The notes: a model not told the origin generated them from the letters alone. 64,000 nt of DNA from Oerskovia enterophila (GCF_001692445.1 NZ_MAQA01000010.1:1-64000); one strand, 5' to 3'; shown: positions 33,899 through 44,999, counted from the stretch's first letter. Made by a program: numbers and translations.

Positions 33899-34054
33899 TC
33901 AGTGGCGGGTACCGACGCTACGGAAGGCGTAGGTCACGAGGAGGAGACCGATGAGCACACCGAACCCGACGATGCCGAACCCGATCGGCGGGATCGGAAG
34001 GTGGGTGACGGCCTCGGCGTTCTCCTGGGCAACCTGTGCGGCAGCAGCGAGCAC
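33899..34054 (-). CDS. 51-residue single-span membrane protein between proA and nadD
   Basis: A short gene starting with GTG 34054, six bases after GGAGG, and ending just before nadD. The product has a short soluble N-terminus ([20 protein letters not shown]), an [20 protein letters not shown] membrane helix and a [10 protein letters not shown] tail with positive charge. The strong ribosome site and clean hydrophobic helix make it real. It sits in the housekeeping operon upstream of nadD. Function unknown. Confidence 0.75.
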   Translation of the reverse strand: MLAAAAQVAQENAEAVTHLPIPPIGFGIVGFGVLIGLLLVTYAFRSVGTRH

Positions 34055-34167
34055 GATGTCCTCCTACTAGTTCTGGTACGTGGTGCGTGGATCAGTGGAT
34101 GACCGGCGCCGGGCGCCGATCGTCGTCCAGTCTCTCACGGTCGTGCTGGACGCAGGGCAGCCTGTGA

Positions 34168-35517
34168 TCAGGGACGCACGTGGCCGTCGCCGTGGACGAC
34201 CCACTTGGTCGTCGTGAGCTCGGCCAGGCCCATGGGCCCGCGCGCGTGCAGCTTCTGGGTCGAGATCCCGATCTCCGCGCCGAGCCCGAACTGGGCCCCG
34301 TCGGTGAAACGGGTCGAGGCGTTGACCATGATCGCGGCCGAGTCGAGCTCGGCGACGAAGCGCTCGGACGAGGCCAGGTCGCGCGTGACGATGGCCTCGG
34401 TGTGCCCCGACGTCCAGGTGCGGATGTGCTCGAGCGCGGCGTCGAGGTCCGGGACGACACGCACCGCGATCTCCGGCGCGAGGTACTCGCGCGCCCAGTC
34501 GTCGTCGGTCGCAGCGAGCACCTCGACACCCGCGGGAGCGAGCTCCGCGGTGCGCGCGTCGCCGTGCAGCACGACCCCGGCCCCGTCGAGCGCGGCGAGC
34601 GCCGAGGGCAGGAACTCGGGGGCCGCGTCGGCGTGGACCAGCAGCGTCTCGGCGGCGTTGCAGACCCCGACGCGCTGCGTCTTGGAGTTGAGCAGGATCG
34701 CGAGCGCGCTCGCCTGGTCCGCCGAGGCGTCCACGTAGACGTGGCAGTTGCCGACGCCCGTCTCGATCACGGGAACGGTCGACTCGCGCACGACCGTCTG
34801 GATGAGGTCTGCTCCGCCGCGCGGCACCAGCACGTCGACCAGGCCGCGCGCGTGCATGAGCGCGACGGCGCCCGGACGCCCGTGCCGGTCGATGGACTGG
34901 ACGAGGTCTGCGGGCAGCCCCTGGGCCTCGAGCGCACGCCCGAGCACGTCGACGATGACCTCGTTCGAGGCCGCCGCGGCCGAGCCGCCGCGCAGGATCA
35001 CGGCGTTGCCGCTCTTGAGCGCGAGGCCCGCCGCGTCCACGGTCACGTTGGGGCGCGCCTCGTAGATCATCCCGACGACGCCCATGGGCACGCGGACCTG
35101 TCGCAGGCGCAGGCCGTTGGGCAGGGTCGAGCCCCGCACGACCTCGCCGACCGGGTCCGGCAACGACGCGAGGTCGCGCAGCGCGTCGGCGATCGCGGCG
35201 ATCCGCTCAGGGGTCAGCGCGAGGCGGTCGAGGAGACCGGCGGACGTGCCGTTCTCGCGGCCACGCTCGAGGTCCTGCGCATTGGCCGTGACGATCTCCT
35301 CGGTCGCCTCGACCAGCGCGTCGGCCAGCGCGAGCAGCGCAGCGTCCTTGGTCGCGCGCGTGGCGGTCGCGAGCGTGCGCGAGGCCGTCTTGGCGCGGCG
35401 CGCCGTCGCCTCGACGGCCTCCGCGACCGTGGGGGCCGGGGTGCCGGGCGCCTGCGGGGCACCTGTGGCGGTGGTCGCGGTCTGGTCGAGGTCCGAGTCG
35501 GGGATCAGCGCGGTCAT
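34168..35517 (-). CDS. proA: Glutamate-5-semialdehyde dehydrogenase (gamma-glutamyl phosphate reductase)
   Basis: A 449-residue proline-biosynthesis enzyme that reduces gamma-glutamyl phosphate with NADPH. The [19 protein letters not shown] and [10 protein letters not shown] segments are visible, the catalytic cysteine lies in [13 protein letters not shown], and [26 protein letters not shown] is the typical ProA end. The N-terminal 25 residues are a nonconserved extension. ATG 35517 follows TAGGCT (minus 35529-35524) by six bases, so proA has its own promoter. This fits its separation from proB, which is 9.6 kb upstream instead of adjacent. Confidence 0.95.
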   Translation of the reverse strand: MTALIPDSDLDQTATTATGAPQAPGTPAPTVAEAVEATARRAKTASRTLATATRATKDAALLALADALVEATEEIVTANAQDLERGRENGTSAGLLDRLALTPERIAAIADALRDLASLPDPVGEVVRGSTLPNGLRLRQVRVPMGVVGMIYEARPNVTVDAAGLALKSGNAVILRGGSAAAASNEVIVDVLGRALEAQGLPADLVQSIDRHGRPGAVALMHARGLVDVLVPRGGADLIQTVVRESTVPVIETGVGNCHVYVDASADQASALAILLNSKTQRVGVCNAAETLLVHADAAPEFLPSALAALDGAGVVLHGDARTAELAPAGVEVLAATDDDWAREYLAPEIAVRVVPDLDAALEHIRTWTSGHTEAIVTRDLASSERFVAELDSAAIMVNASTRFTDGAQFGLGAEIGISTQKLHARGPMGLAELTTTKWVVHGDGHVRP

Positions 35518-35575
35518 GCGACGAGCCTACGTCGCACGAGCCGAGCCTGTCTGCGGCGTCCGGGGACTGAGGTGG

Positions 35576-36577
<1,002 letters not shown>

Positions 36578-36663
36578 GCGCGCATGCGATCACCCCGAGG
36601 GCCGGAGGACAAGGCCTGCGCCCGTTCTTCCCACCGTTCGAGAACTGGTGTCGACCGAGAGGC

Positions 36664-38129
36664 TCACGCAGGCTGCAGCGCGGCCTCGGCTGCGGGGCTC
36701 CCGGCTCGGGCCCGACGGCGGCGCGCCAGCACGTCGTCGAGCACCGAGCACACCGTGGCCGCCACAGCAAGGAGCGCGGTCACGACGACCGCGCCCGCGA
36801 GCGCCGCATCGTGCCCTGCCGGGCTCGCGGCGGCGCCGACGAACGCGCCGGTCATCGCGGCGATGCACACGGTCGCGGAGAGCCGCTGGGAGACCTGGAG
36901 CATCCCGGCCGCGACGCCGTGCTGCCCGGTCGGCGCCTGGTCGAGCGTGAGGGCCTGGTTGGTCGAGATGCTCAGGCCGCCCGTCACCCCGGTGAGCACC
37001 TGCCCGACGACGAGGCTCGCCACCACGAACCGGTCCGGCAGGAGCAGCACGGCGAGGAGGAGTGCGACCGCGACCGGGATCTTGGCCCCGACCGCGGCGG
37101 TGACCCCCGCGCGGCCGAAGCGTCGCACGAGCCGCCACGAGAGGTGGGCCGCGACGACCGACGCCAGGGCGCCAGGGGTCGTGGCGAGCCCGGCCTGGAG
37201 CGGGGTGAGCCCAGCCCCCTCCTGGAGATAGATCATGAGGACCGCCGAGAACCCGAGCGCCGAGCCGAACGTGAACGTCGCCACGAGACAGCCGAGCGCG
37301 AAGCCCGGCGCCCGGAGCAGCTCGGGCGACAGGACCGGAGTCCGCCCCGAGCGGGAGTAGCGGCGCTCCCACCACACGAGGGTCGTCGCGCCCACCACGG
37401 CGGCCGCACCCCACGACGCCCGTCCCGCGACCGAACCGGGCAGGACGAACGGCACGAGGAGCCCGAGCGCCGTCACCGAGAGGAGCGCGAGGCCCACCGG
37501 GTCGATCCCGGGCGCCGACCTGAGCGGACGGCCGGCGCGCGGCACGAAGCGTGCGCACAGCGCCGCGGCCGCGAGCGCGAACGGGAGGGTCAGGACCAGG
37601 GAGATCCGCCAGCCCGCTGGACCTGCCGCGGCGAGCACGACCCACCGACGAGCGGGGCGATCACGGCGGCGAACGCGCCCGTCGAGGCGTAGGAACCCAG
37701 GCTGCGCGCTCGCGCGGGGCCGTCGAAGTGGTCCTGGAGCAGCCCGATGACCTGCGGGTTGGCCATGCCTGCCCCCACTCCCTGGACCAGTCGCGCGACG
37801 ACGAGCACGTCGGCGTCCTGCGCGCTCGCCCCGACGAGGCTCGTCAGGGCGAACAGCACGAGACCGGCCACGAGGAACCACGGGCGTCCGTAACGGTCGC
37901 CCAGTCTCCCCGCCGGGACGAGCGCGAGTCCGAACGTCAACGAGTACCCCGCGAGGATCCACTGGAGCTGGACCGTGCTCGCCCCGAGCCCGTCGCGCAG
38001 AGCGGGCGCGGCGACCGTGAGCACCGCGGAGTCGAGGAGCGTCGCGAATCCCGTGACGAGGCACACGACCAGGACGCGGGTCTGGAGCGGGGTGCGGGTG
38101 GGGACGACGGGAACGAGCCGTCTCGACAT
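36664..38129 (-). pseudogene. MFS transporter (DHA2 type), interrupted by a frameshift
   Basis: The N-terminal half (from ATG 38129, MSRRLVPVVPTR, then LLDSAVLTVAAPAL and LGDRYGRPW) reads in one frame to APLVGG and then runs into unrelated residues and a stop at 37590. The C-terminal half continues in another frame from about 37638 (VLAAAGPAGWRISLVLTLPF) to a normal end at 36664. The two halves meet within a few bases of 37639-37643, beside a GGG run. The total length of 1466 is one base short of whole codons, so a single-base loss explains it. This is either a recent inactivating mutation or a sequencing error. Confidence 0.85.
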
Positions 38130-38202
38130 GGTGTGCTCTGCTCCGTGGTGGTCGTCGGCCCGCCGACCGCGGGACCGTGGTTCGGACGACGGTCGGGACG
38201 CG

Positions 38203-38240
38203 CCCGGTGGGACCGCCCCGGACGGAGCGGTCCCACCGGG
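38203..38240 (-). terminator. Terminator of the ABC/monooxygenase operon
   Basis: A 14-bp perfect stem (38203-38216 with 38227-38240) and a 10-base loop begin 10 bases after the stop of the binding-protein gene. It separates the SAM-switch operon from the MFS gene. Confidence 0.8.
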
Positions 38241-38250
38241 ACCCGGGATG

Positions 38251-39891
38251 CTAGTCGGCGTCCTTCCAGGTGCTGACGAGCGAGTCGAGCCGGGAGTCGG
38301 CACCGAACGTGAGCCCGTGCACGGTCGGCTGGGTGCCGATCACGCTCGTGAGCTCGTGCACCGGGATCTGGTAGTACTGGCTCGCGAGGCGCTCCTGGGC
38401 CTGCGCCAGGATCTCCGCGCGCTCGGCCGGGTCGCCGGCGGCCAGCTGGGCCTGGAGCAGAGCCTCGAGCTCAGGGTCGGTGATGCGCGGGTAGTTCGTC
38501 GCGCCGGTCGAGAAGGCCGTCCGCAGGATGTCCCCGTCGGCACGGGACTGGTTGTGCCAGGCGAAGTCGTAGTCCCCGCCCTGCTGGCGCTCGAGGAACT
38601 CCGGCACGGTCCCGCCTTCGAGGGTGATCTCGATGCCGACCGCCTTGAGCTGCTGCTGGAGGAGCTCGAGCGACGTCTGGTTCGGGCCGAAGTTCGTGAT
38701 CCACGCGACCTTGAGGGACAGCTTCTGCCCGTCCTTCTCGCGGACGCCGTCGGAGCCGACCGTCCACCCGGCCTGGTCCAGGAGCTTCTCGGCCTTGGCA
38801 CGGTCGAACGCGAAGTACGAGCTCTGGTCGGCCCAGCCGGGTGTGGTGCTCGCGAGGACGCTCGTCGCGACCGCGAAGCTCCCGTTGAGCGACGTGTCCC
38901 TGATCTCCTCGGCATCGATCGCGAAGGAGATCGCCTCGCGCACCTCGACGTCCGACACGATGGGGCGCGAGTTGTTGAAGTAGACGCCGAACACGTTGCC
39001 CGGGTTGGCACGGCTGATCACCGGGAAGCCGCTGGTCTCGAGCGTCTCGATGTCGGTCGGCTGGATCCCTCCGGCGACGTCGACCTGGTCGGACGTCAGG
39101 CTGCCGGTGCGCACACCCGCCTCGGGGACCACCTGGAACGTGACCTTCTCGAGGTGCGGGGCACCGTCGTTGCCCAGCGCGGAAGGTGCCCAGGCGTACT
39201 CGGCGCGCTGCGCCAGGACCGTCTCGACGTCCTTGGTGTACGACTCGAGGACGAACGGACCGGTGCCGACGACCCCTTCTCCCGTCGCCCGGTCGTCGAA
39301 CGGGATCGCGACCGTCGACGCGGCGACGATCCCCAGGGCGGGCGACGCCGTCGAGCTGGGGAAGGCCGCGTTGGGCGTCGCGAAGTCGACCTCGACGGTG
39401 TCGTCGTCGATCACGTTCGTCCCTTCGTAGCCCACGAAAGAGCTGAGCGCGCCGCTCTTCGCCCCTGCCGCCACGATGTCGTCGAAGGTCCCCTTGACCT
39501 CGGCCGCCGTCAGGGGCGTGCCGTCGGAGAACGTGACGTCGTCACGCAGCTCGAACGTGAAGGTCGTGGCGTCCGCGTTGGCGCTCCAGCTCGTCGCGAG
39601 CCACGGTTCGAGCTCGTTCGTGTCCGGGTTCTGGTAGAGCAGCGAGTCCACGATCTGCCGGGTGACGTAGAGGGTGTCGTTGCCCGACCCCGTGCCGGAG
39701 GGGTTGAGCGAGATCGGGTCGTTCCCGATCGCGAAGGTGAGCTCACCTCCGTCGACCGGGCCCGAGGTCGAGGCCGAGACGTCGTCCGCGGCCGAGCCGG
39801 TCCCGGTCCCCCCACCGCACGCGGTCAGGGCAAGGGTGGCGGCGACGGACGTCGCGAGGGCGGTTCCTCCCCGTCGGATACGTGCGTTCAT
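38251..39891 (-). CDS. ABC transporter substrate-binding lipoprotein (peptide/nickel type)
   Basis: A 546-residue extracellular solute-binding protein, family 5. The signal peptide ends in a lipobox with the acylated cysteine C25 (LALTACGGG). The body has GGELTFAIGNDPISLNPSGTG, FELRDDVTFSDGTPLTAAEVKGTFDDI and GTGPFVLESY, typical of DppA/OppA-like receptors. Its ligand is probably not a plain peptide because the operon is under a SAM riboswitch and includes a flavin monooxygenase; a sulfur-containing compound is predicted. GAAGGAG precedes the ATG. It is the last gene of the operon. Confidence 0.92.
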   Translation of the reverse strand: MNARIRRGGTALATSVAATLALTACGGGTGTGSAADDVSASTSGPVDGGELTFAIGNDPISLNPSGTGSGNDTLYVTRQIVDSLLYQNPDTNELEPWLATSWSANADATTFTFELRDDVTFSDGTPLTAAEVKGTFDDIVAAGAKSGALSSFVGYEGTNVIDDDTVEVDFATPNAAFPSSTASPALGIVAASTVAIPFDDRATGEGVVGTGPFVLESYTKDVETVLAQRAEYAWAPSALGNDGAPHLEKVTFQVVPEAGVRTGSLTSDQVDVAGGIQPTDIETLETSGFPVISRANPGNVFGVYFNNSRPIVSDVEVREAISFAIDAEEIRDTSLNGSFAVATSVLASTTPGWADQSSYFAFDRAKAEKLLDQAGWTVGSDGVREKDGQKLSLKVAWITNFGPNQTSLELLQQQLKAVGIEITLEGGTVPEFLERQQGGDYDFAWHNQSRADGDILRTAFSTGATNYPRITDPELEALLQAQLAAGDPAERAEILAQAQERLASQYYQIPVHELTSVIGTQPTVHGLTFGADSRLDSLVSTWKDAD

Positions 39892-39946
39892 GATTCTCCT
39901 TCGTCGTGGACCGAGGTCCGGTGGTGGGTGGTGCGGAAAGCGCGGG

Positions 39947-41668
39947 TCAGTCCTGATGGAGCGCGCGGGCGCCCGGGATCGCGTCGAGCAGGTTGCGGGT
40001 GTACTCGTGCCGGGGCGAGCGGAAGACCTCGTCGACCTGCCCGGTCTCGACGACCTTGCCCCGGTGCATGACCGCGACGGTGTGGGCGATCTCCCGGACA
40101 ACCGCGAGGTCGTGCGAGATGAACAGGTAGCTGAGCCCGAGCGACTCCTGAAGCCCGGAGAGCAGCCCGAGGATCTGGGACTGCACCTGGACGTCGAGGG
40201 CCGAGACGGGCTCGTCGAGCACGAGGAGCTCGGGGTTGATCGCGAGAGCCCGTGCGATCGCGACCCGCTGGCGCTGCCCGCCCGAGAGCTCGGACGGCTT
40301 GCGGTCGAGCGCCGAGGCCGGCAGAGCGACGACGTCGAGCAGCTCGAGCGCGCGCGAGCGCCGCTCGTGCCTCGAACCCAGGCCGTACGCGGCGAGCGGG
40401 TCGGTCACGACCTCGCCCACCGACAGCCGGGGGTTGAGCGAGGCGAACGGGTTCTGGTGCACGAGCTGGACCCGGCGCCGGAGGTCGCGCAGGCGTGCCC
40501 CACGCACCGCGGTCACATCGGCCCCGTCGAACGTCACGGACCCGCTCGTGACGTCGGTCAGCCGCAGCGCGAGCCGCGCGGTCGTCGACTTCCCGGAGCC
40601 GGACTCCCCCACGAGGGCGAACGTGTGGCCGCGCGGGATCCGGAAGCTCACGTCGTCGACGGCACGATGGGTGCCGCCCCCGGCGGCGCGCGGGAGGGGG
40701 AAGTCCTTGACCAGGTGTCGGGCCACCAGGACGTCCTGCCCGGTCGGGTCCGCCGGTCCGTCGTCGGCCGCCCGTGCGACGAACGGGTCCCCCGCGCGCC
40801 CGGCGAACGTCCGTTCGCTCACGGCACGGGGCAAGGGTGTCGCTGTCCGACGCAGCTCGCCGTGCGCGTTGAGGCTCGGAGCCGAGGCGAGGAGTGCTCG
40901 CGTGTAGGGGTGCTCAGGGTGCTCGAGCACCTCGCGCGGGGTGCCGACCTCGACGACCCGCCCCTCCGACATGACGACGATCCGGTCTGCCCGGTCCGCT
41001 GCCACGCCGAGGTCGTGGGTCACCAGGAGGACGCTCGTCGCGGTCCGTCGGGTCAGTGCCGCGAGGTGGTCGAGGATCTGTCGCTGGACCGTCACGTCGA
41101 GCGCGCTCGTGGGTTCGTCGGCGATCAGCAGCGCGGGTTCCGCGATGATCGCGATCGCGATGAGGACGCGCTGGCGCATGCCGCCCGAGAGCTCGTGCGG
41201 GTACTGCTGCGCGCGGACCTCGGGGTCCTCGAGGCCCGCGGCCCCGAGCGCCTCGACGGCCTGCGCCCTGGCAGACCTGCGGTCGGCCAGACCGTGGACG
41301 AGCAGGACCTCTGCCACCTGGTGGCCGATGCGCTTGACCGGGTCGAGCGAGACCGTGGGGTCCTGCGGGACGAGCCCGATCTGCCGGCCGCGGAACGACC
41401 TCAGCGCCGCGGGCGAGGCGGTCGCCAGGTCGGTTCCCTGGAAGACGATCCGGCCGTGCGTGACCGCCGCGGACGACGCGAGGAGCTGGACGATCGCGTG
41501 CGCGGTCGTGGACTTCCCCGACCCGGACTCGCCGACGACCGCCACGGTCTCGCCGGGGAGCACGTCGAACGAGACGTCCTGGACGGCCGCGACCGTCCCG
41601 CGGCGCGTGCGGTACTCGACCGCCAGGCTGTCGATGCGCAGCAGCGGTGCGCTCCGGTCCGTGCTCAT
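39947..41668 (-). CDS. ABC transporter ATP-binding protein, two fused ATPase domains (Dpp/Opp type)
   Basis: A 573-residue protein with two complete nucleotide-binding domains in one chain. Domain 1 (about 10-265) has GESGSGKST, LSGGMRQRV and LLIADEPTSALD. Domain 2 (about 310-570) has GESGSGKST, LSGGQRQRV and LLVLDEPVSALD, with an oligopeptide-type C-terminal extension. In most peptide importers these are separate DppD and DppF proteins; the fused form occurs in several actinobacterial and enteric systems. It powers the two permeases encoded just upstream. Start ATG 41668 overlaps the permease stop (ATGA). Confidence 0.94.
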   Translation of the reverse strand: MSTDRSAPLLRIDSLAVEYRTRRGTVAAVQDVSFDVLPGETVAVVGESGSGKSTTAHAIVQLLASSAAVTHGRIVFQGTDLATASPAALRSFRGRQIGLVPQDPTVSLDPVKRIGHQVAEVLLVHGLADRRSARAQAVEALGAAGLEDPEVRAQQYPHELSGGMRQRVLIAIAIIAEPALLIADEPTSALDVTVQRQILDHLAALTRRTATSVLLVTHDLGVAADRADRIVVMSEGRVVEVGTPREVLEHPEHPYTRALLASAPSLNAHGELRRTATPLPRAVSERTFAGRAGDPFVARAADDGPADPTGQDVLVARHLVKDFPLPRAAGGGTHRAVDDVSFRIPRGHTFALVGESGSGKSTTARLALRLTDVTSGSVTFDGADVTAVRGARLRDLRRRVQLVHQNPFASLNPRLSVGEVVTDPLAAYGLGSRHERRSRALELLDVVALPASALDRKPSELSGGQRQRVAIARALAINPELLVLDEPVSALDVQVQSQILGLLSGLQESLGLSYLFISHDLAVVREIAHTVAVMHRGKVVETGQVDEVFRSPRHEYTRNLLDAIPGARALHQD

Positions 41669-42624
41669 CGGTTCCGCCGTCCTTCGGTGTCGAGGGCTCG
41701 CGAGATGCGGTTGGCCGAGAGGACCGTCAGCACGATCGCGAGCCCGGGGAGGGTCGTGAGCCACCACGCGTTGCGCAGGAAGTCACGTCCGGTCGAGACG
41801 AGCTGACCCCACTCGGGGGCAGGCGGCGGCGCCCCGTAGCCCAGGAAGCTGAGGGACGAGACCGCCAGGATCGCGGTGCCGAGCTCGAGGGTCGCGAGGA
41901 CCACGACGGGCCCGGCCGAGTTCGGCAGGACGTGCCGCAGCAGCACGCGGTGCCAGCGGTTCCCCGACGCCTGCGCGGCCTCGACGTACACCGAGCTGCG
42001 GACGCGCACGACCTCGGACCGCATGATGCGGGCGACGCTCGCGACGCTCGCGAGCCCCACCGCGATCGCGACGTTCACGGTGCCGAACCCGAGGACCGTG
42101 ACGAGCGCGAGCGAGAGCAGCAGGCTCGGGATCGCGAGCAGGACGTCGGCGACCCGCATGACGGCGTCGTCGACCCAGGAGCCGAAGAACCCCGCGAGCA
42201 GGCCCAGCGTCGAGCCGACGACGAGCCCGAGGCCGACCGCGATGAGCGAGGCCTGGAGCGTGAGCGCCGTGCCGTGGACCACCCGGGAGTAGAGGTCGCG
42301 GCCGAGCTGGTCGGTCCCGAACCAGTGCTCGGCCGACGGCGGCTGGAGCTTGTCGGCCGGCACCCCGGTCAGCGGGTCGGAGTGCGCGAGCAGCGTCGGG
42401 GCGAACGCGGCCACCAGGACGACGACGATCCAGACCACTGCGGCGAGCAGCCCGGGCCGCCGGACCACGAAGCCCAGGCCCGCCACGAGGCTCGCGAGAC
42501 CACGGACGCGGCCGGGCGGCAGGTCCGCGGTCGAGGGCCGCCGGAGACCGGGCGTGGTGCCGTCGACGGCATCGGCCGCCGGCAGGACGCTCTGCTCGTG
42601 CGGGGCGAGGACTGTGTCGGTCAT
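41665..42624 (-). CDS. ABC transporter permease (DppC/OppC type)
   Basis: A 319-residue inner-membrane permease with the OppC N-terminal hydrophobic part (LLAAVVWIVVVLVAAFAPTLL, then HWFGTDQLGRDLYSRV) and the BPD-type core. The EAA motif lies in YVEAAQASGNRWHRVLLRHVLPNS. Six membrane helices are expected. Both ends overlap their neighbours by four bases, showing tight translational coupling with permease 1 and the ATPase. Confidence 0.93.
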   Translation of the reverse strand: MTDTVLAPHEQSVLPAADAVDGTTPGLRRPSTADLPPGRVRGLASLVAGLGFVVRRPGLLAAVVWIVVVLVAAFAPTLLAHSDPLTGVPADKLQPPSAEHWFGTDQLGRDLYSRVVHGTALTLQASLIAVGLGLVVGSTLGLLAGFFGSWVDDAVMRVADVLLAIPSLLLSLALVTVLGFGTVNVAIAVGLASVASVARIMRSEVVRVRSSVYVEAAQASGNRWHRVLLRHVLPNSAGPVVVLATLELGTAILAVSSLSFLGYGAPPPAPEWGQLVSTGRDFLRNAWWLTTLPGLAIVLTVLSANRISRALDTEGRRNR

Positions 42625-43673
42625 GCTGCACCTCCGTGAAGGACGGCGACCTCGGGGGTCGACGATCTGGTGGGTACGGTCTGGTCCTCGGGGATGGCGG
42701 TCCCTCCCCCGGGCGTCGCCCCAGGCGTGGTCGCGCCTCGGCGACGTCCCGTCACCACGCGGGGATCGAGCAACGGATAGGCCAGGTCGACGAGCAGGTT
42801 GGACACGACGAACACGATCGCGGCGAAGATCACGATGCCCTGCACGACCGGGATGTCCTGGGTCTGCACCGCGGACGCGGTCACGCGGCCGAGTCCCGGT
42901 CGGGAGAACACCGTCTCGGTGACGACCGTCCCGGAGAGCAGCTGGCCGACGATCAGACCGGTCATCGTCAGCGCGGGCAGGGCGGCGTTGCGCAGGGCGT
43001 GCGAGAAGAAGACCCTCGGGCGCCCGGCTCCCTTGGCCCACACCGCGTCGATGTAGGGCTCGCGCAACGTGGTCGCCAGGCTCTTGGACAACAGCTGGGC
43101 GATCGTCGCCCCCGTGGGCACGGCGAGCGTGATCGCGGGCAGGACGATCGAGGCGAACCCCTTGTTCCCCATCGCGGGGAAGATCGGCAGGGTGAAGGAG
43201 AACCACTGGATGAGCAGGAGGCCGAACCAGAAGGCGGGGATCGCGACCCCGAGCGGCGGCAGCCCGAGGAGCAGCTGCCCGAGACCGCGGAACCGTGTGT
43301 AGGTGGCCGCGACGGCCAGCCCTCCGCCGAGCACCACCGCGAGCAGCAGACCGGCCGCGGCGATCTGCACGGTCGGTGGGATCGCCTCGACGATGAGGTC
43401 CGCAGCGGGGCGCCCCGTGCTGATCGACTGACCGAGGTCCCCGCGGAACAGCCCGGCGAGCTGGGAGAAGTACTGGACCACGAGCGGGCGGTCCAGACCG
43501 TGCTCGGCCCGGAGCGCGTCGAGCTGCTCGGGGGTGATGTCGTTGGCGTCGGCCCCGGCCATGAGCTGGGCCGGGTCGCCGGGCAGGGCGTAGAGCACGA
43601 TGAAGGACACCGTGTAGGCGGCCCAGAGCACGCCGACCGCCTGGGCCAGTCGCGTCGCGAGATAGCGTCCCAT
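42621..43673 (-). CDS. ABC transporter permease (DppB/OppB type)
   Basis: A 350-residue permease: MGRYLATRLAQAVGVLWAAY, VLYALPGDPAQLMAGADAN (the GDP motif of OppB proteins), GLDRPLVVQYFSQLAGLFRGDLG and the EAA loop YIDAVWAKGAGRPRVFFSHALRNA. The C-terminal 40 residues are a Pro/Thr-rich tail beyond the normal end. It overlaps the next permease start by four bases and lies 18 bases after the monooxygenase gene. Confidence 0.93.
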   Translation of the reverse strand: MGRYLATRLAQAVGVLWAAYTVSFIVLYALPGDPAQLMAGADANDITPEQLDALRAEHGLDRPLVVQYFSQLAGLFRGDLGQSISTGRPAADLIVEAIPPTVQIAAAGLLLAVVLGGGLAVAATYTRFRGLGQLLLGLPPLGVAIPAFWFGLLLIQWFSFTLPIFPAMGNKGFASIVLPAITLAVPTGATIAQLLSKSLATTLREPYIDAVWAKGAGRPRVFFSHALRNAALPALTMTGLIVGQLLSGTVVTETVFSRPGLGRVTASAVQTQDIPVVQGIVIFAAIVFVVSNLLVDLAYPLLDPRVVTGRRRGATTPGATPGGGTAIPEDQTVPTRSSTPEVAVLHGGAA

Positions 43674-43691
43674 GGTGGTTCTCCTCCTCCG

Positions 43692-44798
43692 TCAGGCGCC
43701 GACGGCGACGGCGGCGGCGGTCCGCTCGACGAGCGGCGATCCCGGAACGGTCGAGCCGGCCGTTCCCGCACGGCCCGTGGCCGGCGTCCAGCCGAGGGCC
43801 GGGGCGACGAGTGTCGCGACGTCGTGCAGGATCTGCTCGTACTCCTCGTCGCTGAGCTCGTAGGGCAGCTCGAGGCGCAGCTCGCTGACCTCGCCCACGA
43901 CGGCGTCCGCCACGAGCCCCTCGAGGATCTCCTCGCTGGGCCCCACGAGATCGGGCGCGAAGAGCGTCCGGCGCTCGCCCTGCGGGGCGAGGGTCCGGGC
44001 TCGGCGCGACTCCTCGAAGGCTCGGTAGCGTCGGCGCGACGAGGCGTCGGCGCTGTCGGTCGGCACGATGACCCGCCCGAGCGCGACCCGCGTGGTCCGC
44101 CCGCCGCCGCGCCCCGCGCGGTAGGCGGCGAGGTTCGCGAGCTGGGCGGTGACGAAGTCGTCCGACTCCTCGCCTGCCACGATGTTCCCGGTCAGGAGGT
44201 TGAGCCCGTTGCGCGCGGCCCACTCGGTCGACCGGCGCGAGCCGGCGCCGTACCAGAGGCGGTCGACGAGCCCCGGGCTGTGCGGCTGCAGCCGGGGACG
44301 CTGGACGTTCCCGGGCGAGTGCACCACGGTGTCCTCGTCGCCGATGAAGCCGCCCGACAGGTTGGCCGCGAGCCGCTCGATACGTGCGTGCGAGAAGTCG
44401 TGGGACTCCCAGTCCCCGTCGAAGACCAGGTCACCGATCAGGTCGGCGTGCGGCGGACGGCCCGCGCTCAGGCCCACCTGGAGGCGCCCCTGCGCGAGGA
44501 CGTCGGCGGTCGAGAGGTCCTCCCCGAGGCGGAACGGGCTCTCGTACCCGATCGGGATGACGCCCGTCCCCAGCTCGATCGTGCTCGTGCGCTGGGACGC
44601 CGCAGCGAGGAAGACGGTCGCCGACGAGATCCCGTGCTCGAGGTGCCGCTGGCGGACCCACGCTCCGTCGAACCCCCAGGCCTCGGCGCGCTCGAACAGC
44701 CGCAGCGTCGCCTCGAGACCGCTGGCGGGGTCGTCGTCCGGGAAGTTCCCGGGGGTGAGGAAGGCCAGCGAGGAGATCGCCGGGGTGCTCTGGCTCAC
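43692..44798 (-). CDS. LLM class flavin-dependent monooxygenase (luciferase-like)
   Basis: A 368-residue luciferase-fold oxidoreductase. It has the N-terminal barrel strand SSLAFLTPGNFPDDDP, the WVRQRHLEH flavin-contact region, RTSTIELGTGVIPIGYESPFRL and LQVGLSAGRPP. Such enzymes use reduced flavin and oxygen, often to cleave carbon-sulfur bonds. I recall an LLM family that travels with peptide-type ABC genes in enterobacteria (KPN_01858 type), but cannot check it. It is the first gene after a SAM-class riboswitch, so a role in organosulfur use is predicted. Start GTG 44798 has GAAGGA about ten bases upstream. Confidence 0.88.
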   Translation of the reverse strand: MSQSTPAISSLAFLTPGNFPDDDPASGLEATLRLFERAEAWGFDGAWVRQRHLEHGISSATVFLAAASQRTSTIELGTGVIPIGYESPFRLGEDLSTADVLAQGRLQVGLSAGRPPHADLIGDLVFDGDWESHDFSHARIERLAANLSGGFIGDEDTVVHSPGNVQRPRLQPHSPGLVDRLWYGAGSRRSTEWAARNGLNLLTGNIVAGEESDDFVTAQLANLAAYRAGRGGGRTTRVALGRVIVPTDSADASSRRRYRAFEESRRARTLAPQGERRTLFAPDLVGPSEEILEGLVADAVVGEVSELRLELPYELSDEEYEQILHDVATLVAPALGWTPATGRAGTAGSTVPGSPLVERTAAAVAVGA

Positions 44799-44897
44799 GG
44801 TGGTGCGTCCTTCGGTCGGACGACGTGCGGGTCCCGCCCGTCCCCGGGCACGCCACAGGAACCCGTGGACGGGGGTCGTTCGTCACGTCGTGTGCTT

Positions 44898-44999
44898 ACC
44901 GCGACCTGTCGGCGCGGTCAGGTCCTGCCCGGAGCACCCCGTCACATCGAAGGGTTGCTGGCCAGCGAGCCGGGTCTTGGCGCTGGCGCTCTTCACCTG
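44898..44999 (-). ncRNA. SAM-I/SAM-IV class riboswitch upstream of the monooxygenase/ABC operon
   Basis: Read on the minus strand, the parts of the SAM aptamer are all present. P1 is CAGGT (44999-44995) with ACCTG (44923-44919). P2 is GCCAGCG with CGCTGGC. P3 is AGCAACCC with GGGGTGCT, carrying the AGCAACC core. A CCCGG in the P2 loop is complementary to CCGGG after P3, the conserved pseudoknot. A further hairpin ACCGCG/CGCGGT (44918-44898) lies 3' of P1, as in the actinobacterial SAM-IV form. It lies 100 bases before the monooxygenase start. High SAM is expected to turn the operon off. Confidence 0.9.
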
